Counted from the first letter of the stretch, positions 1-9,363 are shown. The stretch is 64,000 nucleotides of DNA from Litchfieldella rifensis (GCF_042646605.1 NZ_JBHRUG010000019.1:331345-395344); one strand, 5' to 3'. Notes: generated by a model not told the origin, from the letters alone. Translations and numbers: made by a program.

Positions 1-1362
1 CAGCGTACCGGTGACACGGGCTGGGGGCTGTGCAGCGCCAACCTGCGCTCCAACGTGGCGCTGGTCGATGGATTGCACGCAGCCGGCTATCGCTATCATG
101 TCGCCGAGTATGCCGACAGTGAGCATGTCACCTTGCGCGAGATCGGCGTCATCGAGGACGTCATGTTCAGTGGGCGCGACGAAATGGGGCGCTGGGGGCG
201 CGATCGCGAGGCCCTGCTGGCGCGAATGACCGACGACGCGGTGCGCATCGTCACCCTGACGGTGACCGAGAAGGGTTATTTCCTGAGCCCTGCCGGCGGC
301 CAGCTGCTGCGCAGCGATCCGGCCATTGCCGCCGATATCGACAACCCGCAGACACCGCGCACTGCCCCGGGGTTGCTGGTCGAGGCCCTTGCGCGGCGCC
401 GCGCGGCGGGCTTGGCCCCGTTCACGGTGCTGAGCTGCGACAACATGCCCGACAACGGCAAGCGCACCCGGGCCGCGGTGACGCAATTGGCGGCGTGCCG
501 CGATGTGGAGCTTGCCGAGTGGATCGAGCGCGAGGTGGCCTTTCCCTGCAGCATGGTCGATCGCATCGTGCCGGCCATGACCGAGGCCGATTTCGACCGG
601 TTGGCCGAACTGGGTGTCGAGGATCCCAATGCCGTGGTCAGCGAGGCCTTCTCGCAATGGGTGGTCGAGGACGATTTCCCGCTCGGGCGCCCCGACTGGG
701 AAGAGGACGGTGTGGAGATGGTCGCCGACGTGGCGCCCTTCGAGACCATGAAGCTGCGCATGCTCAACGGCAGCCATTCGCTGCTGGCCTATCTGGGGGC
801 ATTGGCGGGCATCGAGACCGTTTTCGAGGCCATCAATCGCGAGGACTTGGTAAGTCTGTTGCGCCGCTATATGCTCGAGGAAGCGGCACCGACCCTGAAC
901 ATGCCTGCGGGGACCGATCTCGAGGTCTATGCTGAACAACTGTTGGCGCGCTTCGCCAATGACAGCCTGCGCCATCGGCTGCAGCAGATCGCCATGGACG
1001 GTTCCCAGAAGCTGCCCCAGCGCTGGTTACACGGCGCCCTGGCGCGTCTCGAGGCTGGCGGCGAAGTGCCCTGCACGGCGTTGGGCCTGGCGGCCTGGAT
1101 CCGCTACACCGCCGGCCGTGATCAGGAGGGCAGGCCCTACAAGGTGGACGATCCGCTGGCGACCACGTTTGCCGCTCTGCATGAGGAGCATGGCGAGTCG
1201 GCCGAGCGGCTGGTCGAGGCGTTCCTGGCCATGGAGGCGGTGTTCCCGCCGACACTGGCCAAACGGCCTGGCGTAGCCGAAGCGGTGACGATGGCCTATC
1301 GAACGTTGACGAAAGAGGGGCTGGCGAGCGCCTTGCAACATATCGAACATCCGTCAGCTTAG
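1..1362 (+). CDS. uxuB: Mannitol dehydrogenase-family oxidoreductase, probable fructuronate reductase (5' partial)
   Basis: The frame is open from base 1, so the N-terminal Rossmann start lies outside the window; 453 residues are visible. The motif KLRMLNGSH (bases about 750-776) matches the K-x4-N-x2-H catalytic signature of polyol-specific long-chain dehydrogenases, and CDNMPDNGKR is also typical of the family. Members reduce fructuronate or oxidise mannitol, arabinitol and related polyols with NAD. The next gene, 12 bases downstream, encodes mannonate dehydratase, which favours fructuronate reductase (D-fructuronate to D-mannonate). The substrate is inferred from context; the family call is firm. 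Confidence 0.87.
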   Translation, partial: QRTGDTGWGLCSANLRSNVALVDGLHAAGYRYHVAEYADSEHVTLREIGVIEDVMFSGRDEMGRWGRDREALLARMTDDAVRIVTLTVTEKGYFLSPAGGQLLRSDPAIAADIDNPQTPRTAPGLLVEALARRRAAGLAPFTVLSCDNMPDNGKRTRAAVTQLAACRDVELAEWIEREVAFPCSMVDRIVPAMTEADFDRLAELGVEDPNAVVSEAFSQWVVEDDFPLGRPDWEEDGVEMVADVAPFETMKLRMLNGSHSLLAYLGALAGIETVFEAINREDLVSLLRRYMLEEAAPTLNMPAGTDLEVYAEQLLARFANDSLRHRLQQIAMDGSQKLPQRWLHGALARLEAGGEVPCTALGLAAWIRYTAGRDQEGRPYKVDDPLATTFAALHEEHGESAERLVEAFLAMEAVFPPTLAKRPGVAEAVTMAYRTLTKEGLASALQHIEHPSA

Positions 1363-1374
1363 GAGAGAACTTGT

Positions 1375-2550
1375 ATGGAACCTACCTGGCGCTGGTTCGG
1401 CCCCGACGACCCCATCTCCCTGGAGGAGATTCGCCAGACCGGGGCCACCGGCATCGTCACCGCGCTGCACGAGATACCCAACGGCGAGGTGTGGCCGGTC
1501 GAGGCGATCGCCGAGCGCAAGCGCCTGATCGAGGCCAGTGGCCTCACCTGGTCGGTGGTGGAGAGCGTGCCGGTACACGAGGATATCAAGAAGCGCTGCA
1601 ATCACTATCCGACCTACATCGCCAACTACTGCCAGACACTGCGTAACCTGGCGGCCTGCGGCATCGATATCGTCTGCTACAACTTCATGCCGGTGCTGGA
1701 CTGGACGCGCACCGACCTGACGTGGCGGTTGCCGAATGGCGGCCTGGCCTTGAGCTTCGACCAGACCGCCTTTGCCGCCTTCGATCTCTACCTGCTCCAA
1801 CGCCCCGGGGCCGAGCAGGATTATGATGATGCCGAGAAGACCGAGGCGTGGCGCTATCTGGACGACCTGGATGAGGTCGCACGTCAGCGGCTGGTCAATA
1901 ACATCATTGCCGGCCTGCCCGGTGCCGAGGAGCACTATACCCTGCCGCAATTTCGCGAAGTGCTGGCGGAATATGATGACATAGATGCCGACCGCCTGCG
2001 CGAGCATTTGGGGCAGTTCCTTGCCGCCATCGTGCCGGTCGCCGAAGAGGTTGGTGTCCGTTTGGCCATTCACCCCGACGATCCGCCGCGCCCACTGCTC
2101 GGTCTGCCGCGGGTGGTCTCGAGCCCCGAGGATGCCCAGTGGATTCTCGATACCGAACCGAGTCCAGCCAATGGCCTGACCCTGTGCACCGGCTCCTATG
2201 GGGTCAGCGAACATATCGACCTGGTCGAGATGGCCCGGCGCTTCGGCCCCAGCATCTACTTCGCCCACTTGCGCTCGACGCTGCGTGAGGCATCGGATCC
2301 CCGCACCTTCCATGAAGCCGACCATCTGGGTGGCGACGTCGATATGGTCGGCGTGATCCAGGCGCTGGTGAAGGAGGAGCGCCGCCGCGAACGCGAGGGT
2401 GGCCCGCGCCTGCCGCTACGCCCGGATCATGGCCACCACATCCTCGACGATCAGCACCGCGACACCCGCCCCGGCTATCCACTCTACGGGCGCCTGAAAG
2501 GGCTGGCCGAGTTGCGTGGGGTGGAACTGGCGGTCAGGCGGTTGGCATAG
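1375..2550 (+). CDS. uxuA: Mannonate dehydratase
   Basis: Converts D-mannonate to 2-keto-3-deoxygluconate in hexuronate catabolism. The protein has 391 residues, the usual length. It carries the UxuA hallmarks TALHEIPNGEVW (about 29-40), CYNFMPVLDWTRTDL (101-115) and a C-terminal RPDHGHHILDD (from 349), which contribute metal and substrate ligands of the TIM barrel. The start is preceded by GGAG. It lies 12 bases after the dehydrogenase gene and is presumably co-transcribed. The KDG-kinase-like gene at 25.5 kb could use its product. Confidence 0.95.
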   Translation: MEPTWRWFGPDDPISLEEIRQTGATGIVTALHEIPNGEVWPVEAIAERKRLIEASGLTWSVVESVPVHEDIKKRCNHYPTYIANYCQTLRNLAACGIDIVCYNFMPVLDWTRTDLTWRLPNGGLALSFDQTAFAAFDLYLLQRPGAEQDYDDAEKTEAWRYLDDLDEVARQRLVNNIIAGLPGAEEHYTLPQFREVLAEYDDIDADRLREHLGQFLAAIVPVAEEVGVRLAIHPDDPPRPLLGLPRVVSSPEDAQWILDTEPSPANGLTLCTGSYGVSEHIDLVEMARRFGPSIYFAHLRSTLREASDPRTFHEADHLGGDVDMVGVIQALVKEERRREREGGPRLPLRPDHGHHILDDQHRDTRPGYPLYGRLKGLAELRGVELAVRRLA

Positions 2551-2552
2551 AC

Positions 2553-2759
2553 GTCGAAGACACGGCGGCACGCCATCGCAGCTTCACCTTGGCCCCCAAA
2601 GCGCTGTATGACTGCACCCTATCGTCGCTGGAGGACGCCGACCAGGACTGGATGAGCTGGCAACAATGGTTCACCCTGGTGGCGCGACGGCGCGGGGCTC
2701 GTGCCTTCCGCGAATGGCTGCTCGATACGGTGCCCAGGGGGTCGGTGATCTGGGCCTGA
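2553..2759 (+). pseudogene. Remnant of a LysR-family regulator C-terminus
   Basis: There are 69 codons with no start, opening just after the uxuA stop and ending in TGA. The translation has the W-x2-W of GcvA-type LysR effector domains (DWMSWQQWF) and the characteristic tail AFREWLLDTVP. The two motifs are much closer together than in an intact protein, so an internal deletion is likely. It resembles, but is not a copy of, the C-terminus of the intact LysR gene that follows. Assignment rests on short motifs only. Confidence 0.45.
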
Positions 2760-2810
2760 CGTGAGGGGCCGGCGTCTAGCGCGTCGCCCGCCGGCCAGAG
2801 CCTAAAGGCC

Positions 2811-3785
2811 TCAGGTGATTGTCGGCACGCCGCTTTGATCCATGAACCAGTCGCGGAAGCGGCCCAATGCCTCGTCGTCCTCCTTGTCCTCGCGGTAGGC
2901 CAGGTAATGGTGCGTGTCCTCCAGTACGACCTTCTGTTCGACCGGCCTGACCAGTAGGTCTTGATCGACCAGCGGTCCGATGAGGTGGTCCCAGCCGAGG
3001 GCCACTCCCTGGTCATTGAGTACCATCTGCACCAACATGTTGTAGTCGTTGGCATTGAAGTAATGAAGGCTGTCCCGGGAACGGCTCTCGATGTCGATAT
3101 CATGGATGGCCAGCCAGACCCCCCAGTCCACATGCTCGGCCACCTGCGAGCGGCCATAGGGGCTGAGGTTCAACAGCACGCCATCTCGCAGTCCTTCAAG
3201 GCTGCGTATCTCGGGATGCTGCTCGAGGTAACGCGGGGTGCAGATCGGATAAATGATATCGTGGAACAGGGGATGACTGTGGTATCCCTCTCGCACCTTG
3301 GCCATCTTGGTGATGAAGATATCGGGTAGCACGCCGGGCTCCATGGAGAGGAAATTCTGGGTCGTGATCAGGTTGAGGTCGATATCCGGGTTGGCACTGA
3401 AGAAGCTCGGCAGCCGACGCGACATCCACAGTGCCGAGAAAGCGGGAGAGCAGCAGAGTGTGAGGACGCGCTTACTGGTGTTGCCGTGGTACTGACGAAT
3501 ACGCTCCGCGGCCTGGGCGATATTGATGAACGACAGTTGTGCCGCATCGAAGAAGATCGAGCCAGCCTTGGTCAGTTCTATTGACCGCCCCGTACGCTTG
3601 AACAACTCGGTGCCCAGGTAGCTCTCGAGCTCACGGATCTGCCGGCTGATGGCCGCCTGGGTGACGCACAGTGCCTCGGCAGCTCGGGTGAAGTTCTGAT
3701 ACTTGGCCGCCGCCACAAAGGATCTCACCGCACGTAGCGATGGCATCTTGAGCAGCCTCTGATCAGGATCGGTGTGGGTTGTCAT
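2811..3785 (-). CDS. LysR-family transcriptional regulator, GcvA-like
   Basis: The protein has 324 residues. The N-terminal winged helix-turn-helix (about 14-75) carries the classic SLRAVRSFVAAA and VTQAAISRQIRELE segments; a periplasmic-binding-like effector domain follows and ends in RFRDWFMDQ. It is transcribed away from the AraC-type regulator gene, with about 200 bases between the two starts. LysR proteins usually control a divergent or adjacent operon, so hydroxyproline or uronate genes are candidates. The inducer cannot be read from sequence. Confidence 0.88.
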   Translation of the reverse strand: MTTHTDPDQRLLKMPSLRAVRSFVAAAKYQNFTRAAEALCVTQAAISRQIRELESYLGTELFKRTGRSIELTKAGSIFFDAAQLSFINIAQAAERIRQYHGNTSKRVLTLCCSPAFSALWMSRRLPSFFSANPDIDLNLITTQNFLSMEPGVLPDIFITKMAKVREGYHSHPLFHDIIYPICTPRYLEQHPEIRSLEGLRDGVLLNLSPYGRSQVAEHVDWGVWLAIHDIDIESRSRDSLHYFNANDYNMLVQMVLNDQGVALGWDHLIGPLVDQDLLVRPVEQKVVLEDTHHYLAYREDKEDDEALGRFRDWFMDQSGVPTIT

Positions 3786-3986
3786 AATGAGAAGTTATCA
3801 ACATCCTGGAAAAAAAGTCGATGTCGGGGTTAATCGGCCGGTACATAGACTACGGATCATGGAAAAGACGTCGCACCCGCATCTTTCAGGTTATCCAAAA
3901 GCGACACAGAGCAACAGCCGTAATTCGCCCTGAGTCATTGATGCATGCTTGACATGCAAGGTTGTCGGGCCTCCCGGAGTGACATG

Positions 3987-5018
3987 ATGCGCGCCTCCTT
4001 CAAGAGCTTGTTGAAACGCAAGAACATGGCACACCTCAACGCGGGGGAAGATTCAAGGTTGCAGCCTCCGCAGCGACGAGTGGCGTTCGTGCTCTTGGAT
4101 AACTTCTCTTTGATGGCCTTCGCCGGGGCGGTGGATGCCTTGGTAACCGCCAACCTGATGACTCGGGAGCCGCTGGTCGAGGTGCTGGTGGTCGGTGCAT
4201 CGCGCGATTTGGTCGTTAGCGATCTGGACACCGCCATCTCGACGGATTGCCAGTTATCGGCGCTGCAGGGGCAACAGTTGGACCTGCTCATCATGTGCGG
4301 TGGTTTCCGTGTGCGCTTGCAGAGCTCGCCATTGCTCCGCTCCACGCTACGCGGCTTCGATGCCGCAGGCACGACCTTGGGAGGGCTGTGGAACGGCTCC
4401 TTCTTTCTTGCCGATGCGGGAGTGCTGGATGGCCACGACTGTGCCATACATCCCGATTCCCGTGCCATGCTGCTCGAGTCGTTTCCCGGCGTAAGCCTGT
4501 CCAGGCATTCCTATGTGCTGGACAGGAAACGGATCAGTTGCGCCGGTGCCAATAGCTCGCTGTCCATGATGCTGGACTGGTTGAGACGTGATCATGACCC
4601 GAGCTTTGTCGATGCGGTCGAGGAAATACTCAATTGTGACAAGGCCCAGGAGGTGATGGATGTTTCCGTCCTGAGCCTCGATCGTGATCCTACCCTGCCG
4701 CAGACCCTGAAACTGGCACTGGAGCTGATGCATAACAATATCGACGAACCGCTCTCGGTGGACGAGATAGCCCGCTGGGTCAATATCTCCCGTCGTCAAC
4801 TCGAACGGCTCTTCTGTCGTTATGTCGATGCCTCCCCGTCCCGCTACTATATTGAGCTCCGCGTGACTTACGCTCGACAATTGCTGCAGCAGACCAACAA
4901 GTCCATTGCCGATATCGCGGTGGCCAGTGGCTTTACCAGTATTACCCACTTCCGTCATTGCTTCCGCCAATTCTTTGATGTCGCCCCCGCGAAGTTCCGA
5001 AGGCAGCGCCAGTCCTGA
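3987..5018 (+). CDS. GlxA-type AraC-family regulator (DJ-1/PfpI-like domain plus AraC HTH)
   Basis: An N-terminal class I glutamine-amidotransferase-like domain (RRVAFVLLDNFSLMAFAGAVD onward) is followed by a C-terminal AraC double HTH (ISRRQLERLFCRY, then IADIAVASGFTSITHFRHCF). This is the architecture of GbdR, CdhR, SouR and ArgR, which sense quaternary amines and amino acids. I chose the ATG at 3987 because GGAG sits 7 bases upstream; 3984 and 3945 are in-frame alternatives, and 4026 is also possible. It lies directly upstream of the first DapA-family gene and is the best candidate to bind the dyads at 5090 and 11844. Confidence 0.85.
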   Translation: MRASFKSLLKRKNMAHLNAGEDSRLQPPQRRVAFVLLDNFSLMAFAGAVDALVTANLMTREPLVEVLVVGASRDLVVSDLDTAISTDCQLSALQGQQLDLLIMCGGFRVRLQSSPLLRSTLRGFDAAGTTLGGLWNGSFFLADAGVLDGHDCAIHPDSRAMLLESFPGVSLSRHSYVLDRKRISCAGANSSLSMMLDWLRRDHDPSFVDAVEEILNCDKAQEVMDVSVLSLDRDPTLPQTLKLALELMHNNIDEPLSVDEIARWVNISRRQLERLFCRYVDASPSRYYIELRVTYARQLLQQTNKSIADIAVASGFTSITHFRHCFRQFFDVAPAKFRRQRQS

Positions 5019-5089
5019 CGTCTTTGGCCGTAAGGATTAAGCATTCCAGATCGACCTGGCGGCATCGCATGCCGCTTTGCTACGAAGGT

Positions 5090-5110
5090 ATGACCATAAC
5101 GTCTGGTCAT
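5090..5110. promoter_or_regulatory. Dyad operator upstream of DapA-family copy 1
   Basis: Perfect 7-base arms, ATGACCA (5090-5096) and TGGTCAT (5104-5110), are separated by 7 bases. The dyad ends 99 bases before the lyase start. Positions 5092-5110 match 15 of 19 bases with 11844-11862, at a similar position before the second lyase copy. It is a probable activator or repressor site, with the adjacent GlxA-like AraC protein the likeliest ligand (inference). Confidence 0.6.
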
Positions 5111-5209
5111 GATTTGCTGGGATTAAATGTTGCTTTTTCGGGGTGAAATTGCCCGTTTACCATCGTTTTACTGATCAAACCCTCCAGCAAACAATCACAA
5201 GGTGATTTC

Positions 5210-6100
5210 ATGAACTTCGATGGTATCTGGACACCCGTCGTAACCCCTTTCGCCCAGGATGGCGTCATCCAGCTCGACACGCTGAAGAATGTGGTCGACA
5301 CGCTGATCGACCAAGGGGTACATGGCCTGATCATCGGCGGCACGACCGGTGAGTACTATGCCCTTAGCAAGGAAGAGCGCAAGCAGGTTTTCGACGCCGT
5401 GGCAGGCCATGCCAAGGGTCGTATCCCGATCATGGCGGGTATCAATGCCACCACGACCGAGGACAGCCTGGAGCTTGGCCAGTATGCCAAGGCAGCCGGT
5501 TTCGATGCCATTCTCGTGGCGGCTCCCTATTATTGCCAGCCGACCCAGGACGAGCTGCTGACCCATGTCCGTCGTGTCGATGATGCTCTCGACATGCCGA
5601 TCATGCTCTACAACTTTCCCGACCGTACCGGCACCCCGATGAGCCTCGAGTTTATCGAGGCCCTACGCGAGCGTCCGAACTTCCAGGCGATCAAAGAAAG
5701 CACCGGCTCGATCGAGCGGATGCATGCGCTGGCGACCGAGTTCCGTGACCAGCTGCAACTGAGTTGCGGCATGGACGATCAGATTCTGGAGTTCTTCGTC
5801 TGGGGTGCTCGGAGCTGGGTCTGCGGTGCTTCCAACTTCCTGGCCCCCGAGCATGTGGCGCTGTACAAGGCCTGTGTCGTCGATCAGGACTTCGTTGCCG
5901 GCCGCGAGATTGCCACCCGCCTGTTGCCAATGCTGAACCTGCTCGAGCAGGGCGGGAAGTTCTGCCAGTACATCAAGTACGGCTGTGAGCTTGCGGGGCT
6001 GCCTGTGGAGCCTGCACGGGCCCCGCTGCTACCGCTAAACGACGAAGAGAAGGCCAGCTTCCAGCGCACCTATGATGCCCTGGTTCAACATCGCGACTGA
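5210..6100 (+). CDS. DapA-family lyase/deaminase, copy 1 (probable pyrroline-4-hydroxy-2-carboxylate deaminase)
   Basis: This is a 296-residue TIM-barrel aldolase of the dihydrodipicolinate synthase/N-acetylneuraminate lyase family. It shows IIGGTTGEYYAL, LYNFPDRTGTPM (family Tyr) and FQAIKESTGS (Schiff-base Lys). Flanking racemase-superfamily, oxidase and aldehyde dehydrogenase genes point to the LhpC-type reaction of hydroxyproline breakdown, pyrroline-4-hydroxy-2-carboxylate to alpha-ketoglutarate semialdehyde. Lysine-biosynthetic DapA is less likely in this setting. By eye it differs from the copy at 11983 at 17 of 296 residues. AGGTGA lies 4 bases before the ATG. Confidence 0.85.
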   Translation: MNFDGIWTPVVTPFAQDGVIQLDTLKNVVDTLIDQGVHGLIIGGTTGEYYALSKEERKQVFDAVAGHAKGRIPIMAGINATTTEDSLELGQYAKAAGFDAILVAAPYYCQPTQDELLTHVRRVDDALDMPIMLYNFPDRTGTPMSLEFIEALRERPNFQAIKESTGSIERMHALATEFRDQLQLSCGMDDQILEFFVWGARSWVCGASNFLAPEHVALYKACVVDQDFVAGREIATRLLPMLNLLEQGGKFCQYIKYGCELAGLPVEPARAPLLPLNDEEKASFQRTYDALVQHRD

Positions 6101-6124
6101 CATCCAGCGCTGGAGATTCGCCCC

Positions 6125-6176
6125 ATACAGTTGACATGCCATTTCCTGCCCCAGAACGACGGGCGTTGTGGCTGGT
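6125..6176 (+). pseudogene. Truncated start of the FAD oxidoreductase (duplicate remnant)
   Basis: These 52 bases match the first codons of the FAD oxidoreductase at 12898, then homology ends. The start codon is ATA here instead of ATG, so it cannot be translated as such. It marks the downstream breakpoint of the duplication. The following bases up to the TRAP gene hold no gene. Confidence 0.75.
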
Positions 6177-6237
6177 GCTCGCCAATGGCGAACATCAGCA
6201 TGTGGCGGTGAATGTCTGCTCATAAGTCATGGCAGCG

Positions 6238-6252
6238 ATAACCTCAGGTTAT
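6238..6252. promoter_or_regulatory. 15-base palindrome before the TRAP operon
   Basis: ATAACCT-C-AGGTTAT is a perfect palindrome about 135 bases before the substrate-binding protein gene. Its half-site ATAACC resembles half of the dyad at 11844 (GGTTAT on the other arm), but the spacing differs. A direct repeat of CTTGAATAC follows at 6302-6310 and 6314-6322. It may be an operator; no protein can be assigned. Confidence 0.35.
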
Positions 6253-6386
6253 GTTTTGCACTGAAGAAAAGTCGTTTCCATTATCTCCGCCACAGTAATA
6301 ACTTGAATACATGCTTGAATACTTGTTTGGCCATGGCCAGGCAAGAGATGGATTCCAACTACAATAGTTCGCTTGGAGAAGGTGTT

Positions 6387-7421
6387 ATGACATTAAAAAG
6401 CTCAATAAAAGTTGGCTCAAGTATGGCCGCAGTATCGGTTATCGCCGCTCTTGGTTTCTCGGCTTCCACTTGGGCAAGCGATGAGGAATTAAAGCTTACG
6501 ATGGCAACGGAGTCAGGTGACCGGGAATCGCCCCAAGGCCTGGCAGTAAAAAGAATCTCTGATATTGTCGAAGAGCAATCCGACGGCAGAATTACCATCA
6601 ATGTCTTCTATCAGGGGGAGATCGGTGGGCCTCAGGAGCTTTTTGATCAGTTGGTCAGAGGCAACATCGACCTCTTTCTGGGTTGGCCTCAAACGTCCTA
6701 CGATGAGCGGCTTGGCGTACTAACGCTGCCCTATCTGACCTTGGGTTGGGATGAAGCACTGGATGCCTATGGCAAGGATGGCTGGATCTCGGAGGTCATT
6801 GATCCCATCCTTTCGGATATTGGTCTGGAATATCTGGGGCCCTTTCCGGAAGGCTTTGGCGGTATAGCCACAGCGGATACCTATGCCACTAACTACGAGG
6901 AAGCGCAGGAGAAGGGGATCAAGCTCCGGTCACAGCCCATCTTCCCGCTGCCTCAAACGATACAGGCCATGGGGTTCCAGGCCGTCCCCATCGACTGGTC
7001 CGAAGTCTACACGTCCATTCAAACCGGGGTCGTCGATGGCGATTCGAGTAATGTAATTTACTGGGACTATACCTATTTCAACGACCTGCTCGACTATTTC
7101 GTTCACTCCAAACATAACTTCTCTTTCTATACTTTCCTGATGAACCAGGATTCCTGGAATGCACTCGACGAAGAAGATCGCGGGATCATCGCGGATGCCG
7201 TGGAAGTTGTCGTCAATGAGCAGTTCGAGAATGCCAAAGCCGAGGATGAGAAGTGGATTCAGAAGGCTCAGGAAGATGGCATGGAATATATCGAGCCGTC
7301 CGATGAAGAAATGAAAGATTGGATCGAACGGGTACGCGAGACAGTGTGGGTCGAAGCAGAGGAGTCCCTGGGAGAGGATGTCATGGGCGCCGTCCGCGAG
7401 CATGCATCGGAACCAAAGTAA
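6387..7421 (+). CDS. TRAP transporter substrate-binding protein, DctP family
   Basis: This is the periplasmic solute receptor of a tripartite ATP-independent importer, 344 residues. I chose the ATG at 6387 because GGAGAAGG precedes it and it gives a clean signal peptide (KSS, hydrophobic VSVIAALGFSA, then a cut near TWA-SDE). The mature part has DctP features such as ESGDRESPQGLAVKRISDIV and FYQGEIGGPQELFDQL. Membrane subunits follow directly. The location suggests hydroxyproline or a betaine/epimer as ligand, but binding specificity cannot be read from sequence. Confidence 0.92.
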   Translation: MTLKSSIKVGSSMAAVSVIAALGFSASTWASDEELKLTMATESGDRESPQGLAVKRISDIVEEQSDGRITINVFYQGEIGGPQELFDQLVRGNIDLFLGWPQTSYDERLGVLTLPYLTLGWDEALDAYGKDGWISEVIDPILSDIGLEYLGPFPEGFGGIATADTYATNYEEAQEKGIKLRSQPIFPLPQTIQAMGFQAVPIDWSEVYTSIQTGVVDGDSSNVIYWDYTYFNDLLDYFVHSKHNFSFYTFLMNQDSWNALDEEDRGIIADAVEVVVNEQFENAKAEDEKWIQKAQEDGMEYIEPSDEEMKDWIERVRETVWVEAEESLGEDVMGAVREHASEPK

Positions 7422-7497
7422 ATATACCTGCCGGGTGACATGGAGTGGCCCTTGGTAGTGAGGGCCACTCTATGTTCGATACCTCTGGGGTGACATC

Positions 7498-8019
7498 ATG
7501 AAAATTATTATGGATTACTTAGCCCGCATCGATAATGCGCTCGCGTTTATTATAAAGGTTGCCGTTACGGTGCTGGGCCTTTTCATTTCTTTTGCCATGG
7601 TGGGCGGCATAGTATTCAGGGCGCTGCTTGGCGTGCAGGTATTCGGCCTGGAGGAGCTGGTGTTGATGGCCGCTATGTGGCTGTACATGCTCGGGGCGGC
7701 CTTGGCCTCGCGGGAGCGGTCCCATCTCAGTGCCGATTTCTTTCAAGCCTTTTCCGATAACGAGGCCTTGCACGACACAATGAGGCTTATTGCCACAACC
7801 CTGTCGGTAGTGATGGCGGCTTTTTTCGTTAACTGGAGCTACAGCCTTTTTTCCTGGGGTTTCGAGAAGGGGCAAGTCACGCCGGTGTTCGGTATTCCGC
7901 AGTACCTTTCGCAAGGAAGTCTCCTCGTTGCGAGCATTCTGTTGTTGCTCTACGTGCTCCGGGACTTCATTCATGATATCAGCAAGCTATTCAGAAAAGC
8001 TAAAGCTGTAGCCCAATAA
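7498..8019 (+). CDS. TRAP transporter small membrane subunit, DctQ family
   Basis: The protein has 173 residues and four predicted membrane helices (about 16-36, 52-72, 93-115 and 135-155). It carries the DctQ signature in which GLEELVLMAAMWLYMLGAA leads into RERSHLSADFF. It connects the receptor to the large permease in the inner membrane. It sits between the DctP and DctM genes with short gaps, so the three form one operon. Confidence 0.92.
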   Translation: MKIIMDYLARIDNALAFIIKVAVTVLGLFISFAMVGGIVFRALLGVQVFGLEELVLMAAMWLYMLGAALASRERSHLSADFFQAFSDNEALHDTMRLIATTLSVVMAAFFVNWSYSLFSWGFEKGQVTPVFGIPQYLSQGSLLVASILLLLYVLRDFIHDISKLFRKAKAVAQ

Positions 8020-8064
8020 GACGTCTCTCCTCAAGAGACTTCCTGACAATAATCGGAGAAACAT

Positions 8065-9363
8065 ATGGGTGCCTTGTTAGCGATAGGTGCAGTCATACTG
8101 TTAATGATCATAGGCGTGCCGGTCGTATTCTCGTTCGCCGCCATGACTCTCGTACTCTCGTTCGCTTATGATGTCGATATATCGTCACTAATGACAACGG
8201 GTTTTTGGTCCATCAATTCCATTATCCTGCTGGCCCTCCCGCTATTTATCATGACCGGGTATTTGATGCAGTCAGGGGGGATTGCGGCCAGGCTCATACG
8301 CTTTGTCGAGGCAATCGTCGGCTCGTCCCGTAGCGGGATGGGGACCTCAATGGTGATGGCCTGTGGCGTCTTCGGAGCCATTTCGGGGACGGCCTCGGCC
8401 GCGGTAGCCTCGATTGGCACCATCATGATCGACCCGATGGAAAAACACGGCTACAGCCGTCCGTATTCCACCGCTCTGGTCGGGATATCTTCGCTGCTCG
8501 GCCTGCTGATTCCGCCCAGTATCACCATGATCCTGTACGCGGTGGTGACCCGGCAATCCGTCGCGGCCGTGTTCTTGGCTACCATCGGGCCGGGTATTTT
8601 GCTGATCGTATTTCTGTGCGTGATCAATGCTATCAAGATGCGCAAGAATCCCGCCTACAGCCCAGAGACGCTCACACTGAGTAACCGGTTCCGGAATATC
8701 GGCAGTACCGGCTGGAAGGCCTTCCCTGCATTGATGCTCCCGGTCATCATCCTGGGGGGCATCTACGGTGGCGTCTTCACCCCCACCGAGGCGGCCGCCA
8801 TCGCCGTCGTCTATGCCATTCCCGTCGGACTGTTTGTTTATCGTGACCTCAACCTGAAGGCCCTGGCACAGAGTTTCATCCATGCCGCCACGACCACCGG
8901 CGTCATTATGATCATTCTGCTCTTTTCCTTCGTGGCTAGTCGTATCTTCACCTTCGAGCGAGTGCCGCAGGAGCTGACCGAGCTGTTGCTCGAGGTGTTC
9001 CAGAACAAGCTGCTGATTCTCCTCATGGTCAATATCTTCCTGATCTTGATGGGGATGATCATGGATGACGTGAGTGTCGTGGCCATCCTCAGCCCGCTGC
9101 TGTTGCCGGTCATGGAGAGCATCGGCATCCATCCGGTGCATTTTGCCGCCATCGTGGGCACCAGTGTCGTCATCGGTTGCAATAGCCCGCCCATGGCTCC
9201 CATCCTGTTCATGAGCTGTCGGATCGGCAAGGTCGGGATGTCGCAGGTCCTTCGGCCCGCCTTCAGCTTCATGCTGCTTGGCGCTCTGCCTGTGATGCTG
9301 ATCACGACCTACTGGCCGTCCCTGTCGCTCTTCCTGCCAAGGCTGCTCGGATACGTGAATTAA
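8065..9363 (+). CDS. TRAP transporter large permease, DctM family
   Basis: This is a 432-residue polytopic membrane protein, the Na+- or H+-driven transport subunit. Typical DctM stretches are GVPVVFSFAAMTL, ISGTASAAVASIGTIMIDPM, GLLIPPSITMILYAVVT and FTPTEAAAIAVVYA. GGAG lies 9 bases before the ATG. The three TRAP genes are followed by an Ldh2-family reductase gene, which supports uptake of a proline-like substrate for this pathway. Confidence 0.94.
   Translation: MGALLAIGAVILLMIIGVPVVFSFAAMTLVLSFAYDVDISSLMTTGFWSINSIILLALPLFIMTGYLMQSGGIAARLIRFVEAIVGSSRSGMGTSMVMACGVFGAISGTASAAVASIGTIMIDPMEKHGYSRPYSTALVGISSLLGLLIPPSITMILYAVVTRQSVAAVFLATIGPGILLIVFLCVINAIKMRKNPAYSPETLTLSNRFRNIGSTGWKAFPALMLPVIILGGIYGGVFTPTEAAAIAVVYAIPVGLFVYRDLNLKALAQSFIHAATTTGVIMIILLFSFVASRIFTFERVPQELTELLLEVFQNKLLILLMVNIFLILMGMIMDDVSVVAILSPLLLPVMESIGIHPVHFAAIVGTSVVIGCNSPPMAPILFMSCRIGKVGMSQVLRPAFSFMLLGALPVMLITTYWPSLSLFLPRLLGYVN

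Larger units (their letters stand above)
5200..6176 (+). repeat. Segmental duplication, copy 1
   Basis: This 977-base block is colinear and without length change with 11973-12949. It runs from the AGGTGA ribosome-binding site, through the whole lyase gene, into the first codons of the next gene. Sequence similarity stops abruptly at 6176 and 12949. Copy 1 has lost the rest of the downstream FAD oxidoreductase, so copy 2 looks like the more complete arrangement. Confidence 0.88.

Noticed and set aside
2534..3157. A 207-codon minus-strand frame overlapping the end of the LysR gene
   Set aside because: It conflicts with the LysR frame, and the plus-strand remnant at 2553 explains the region better.
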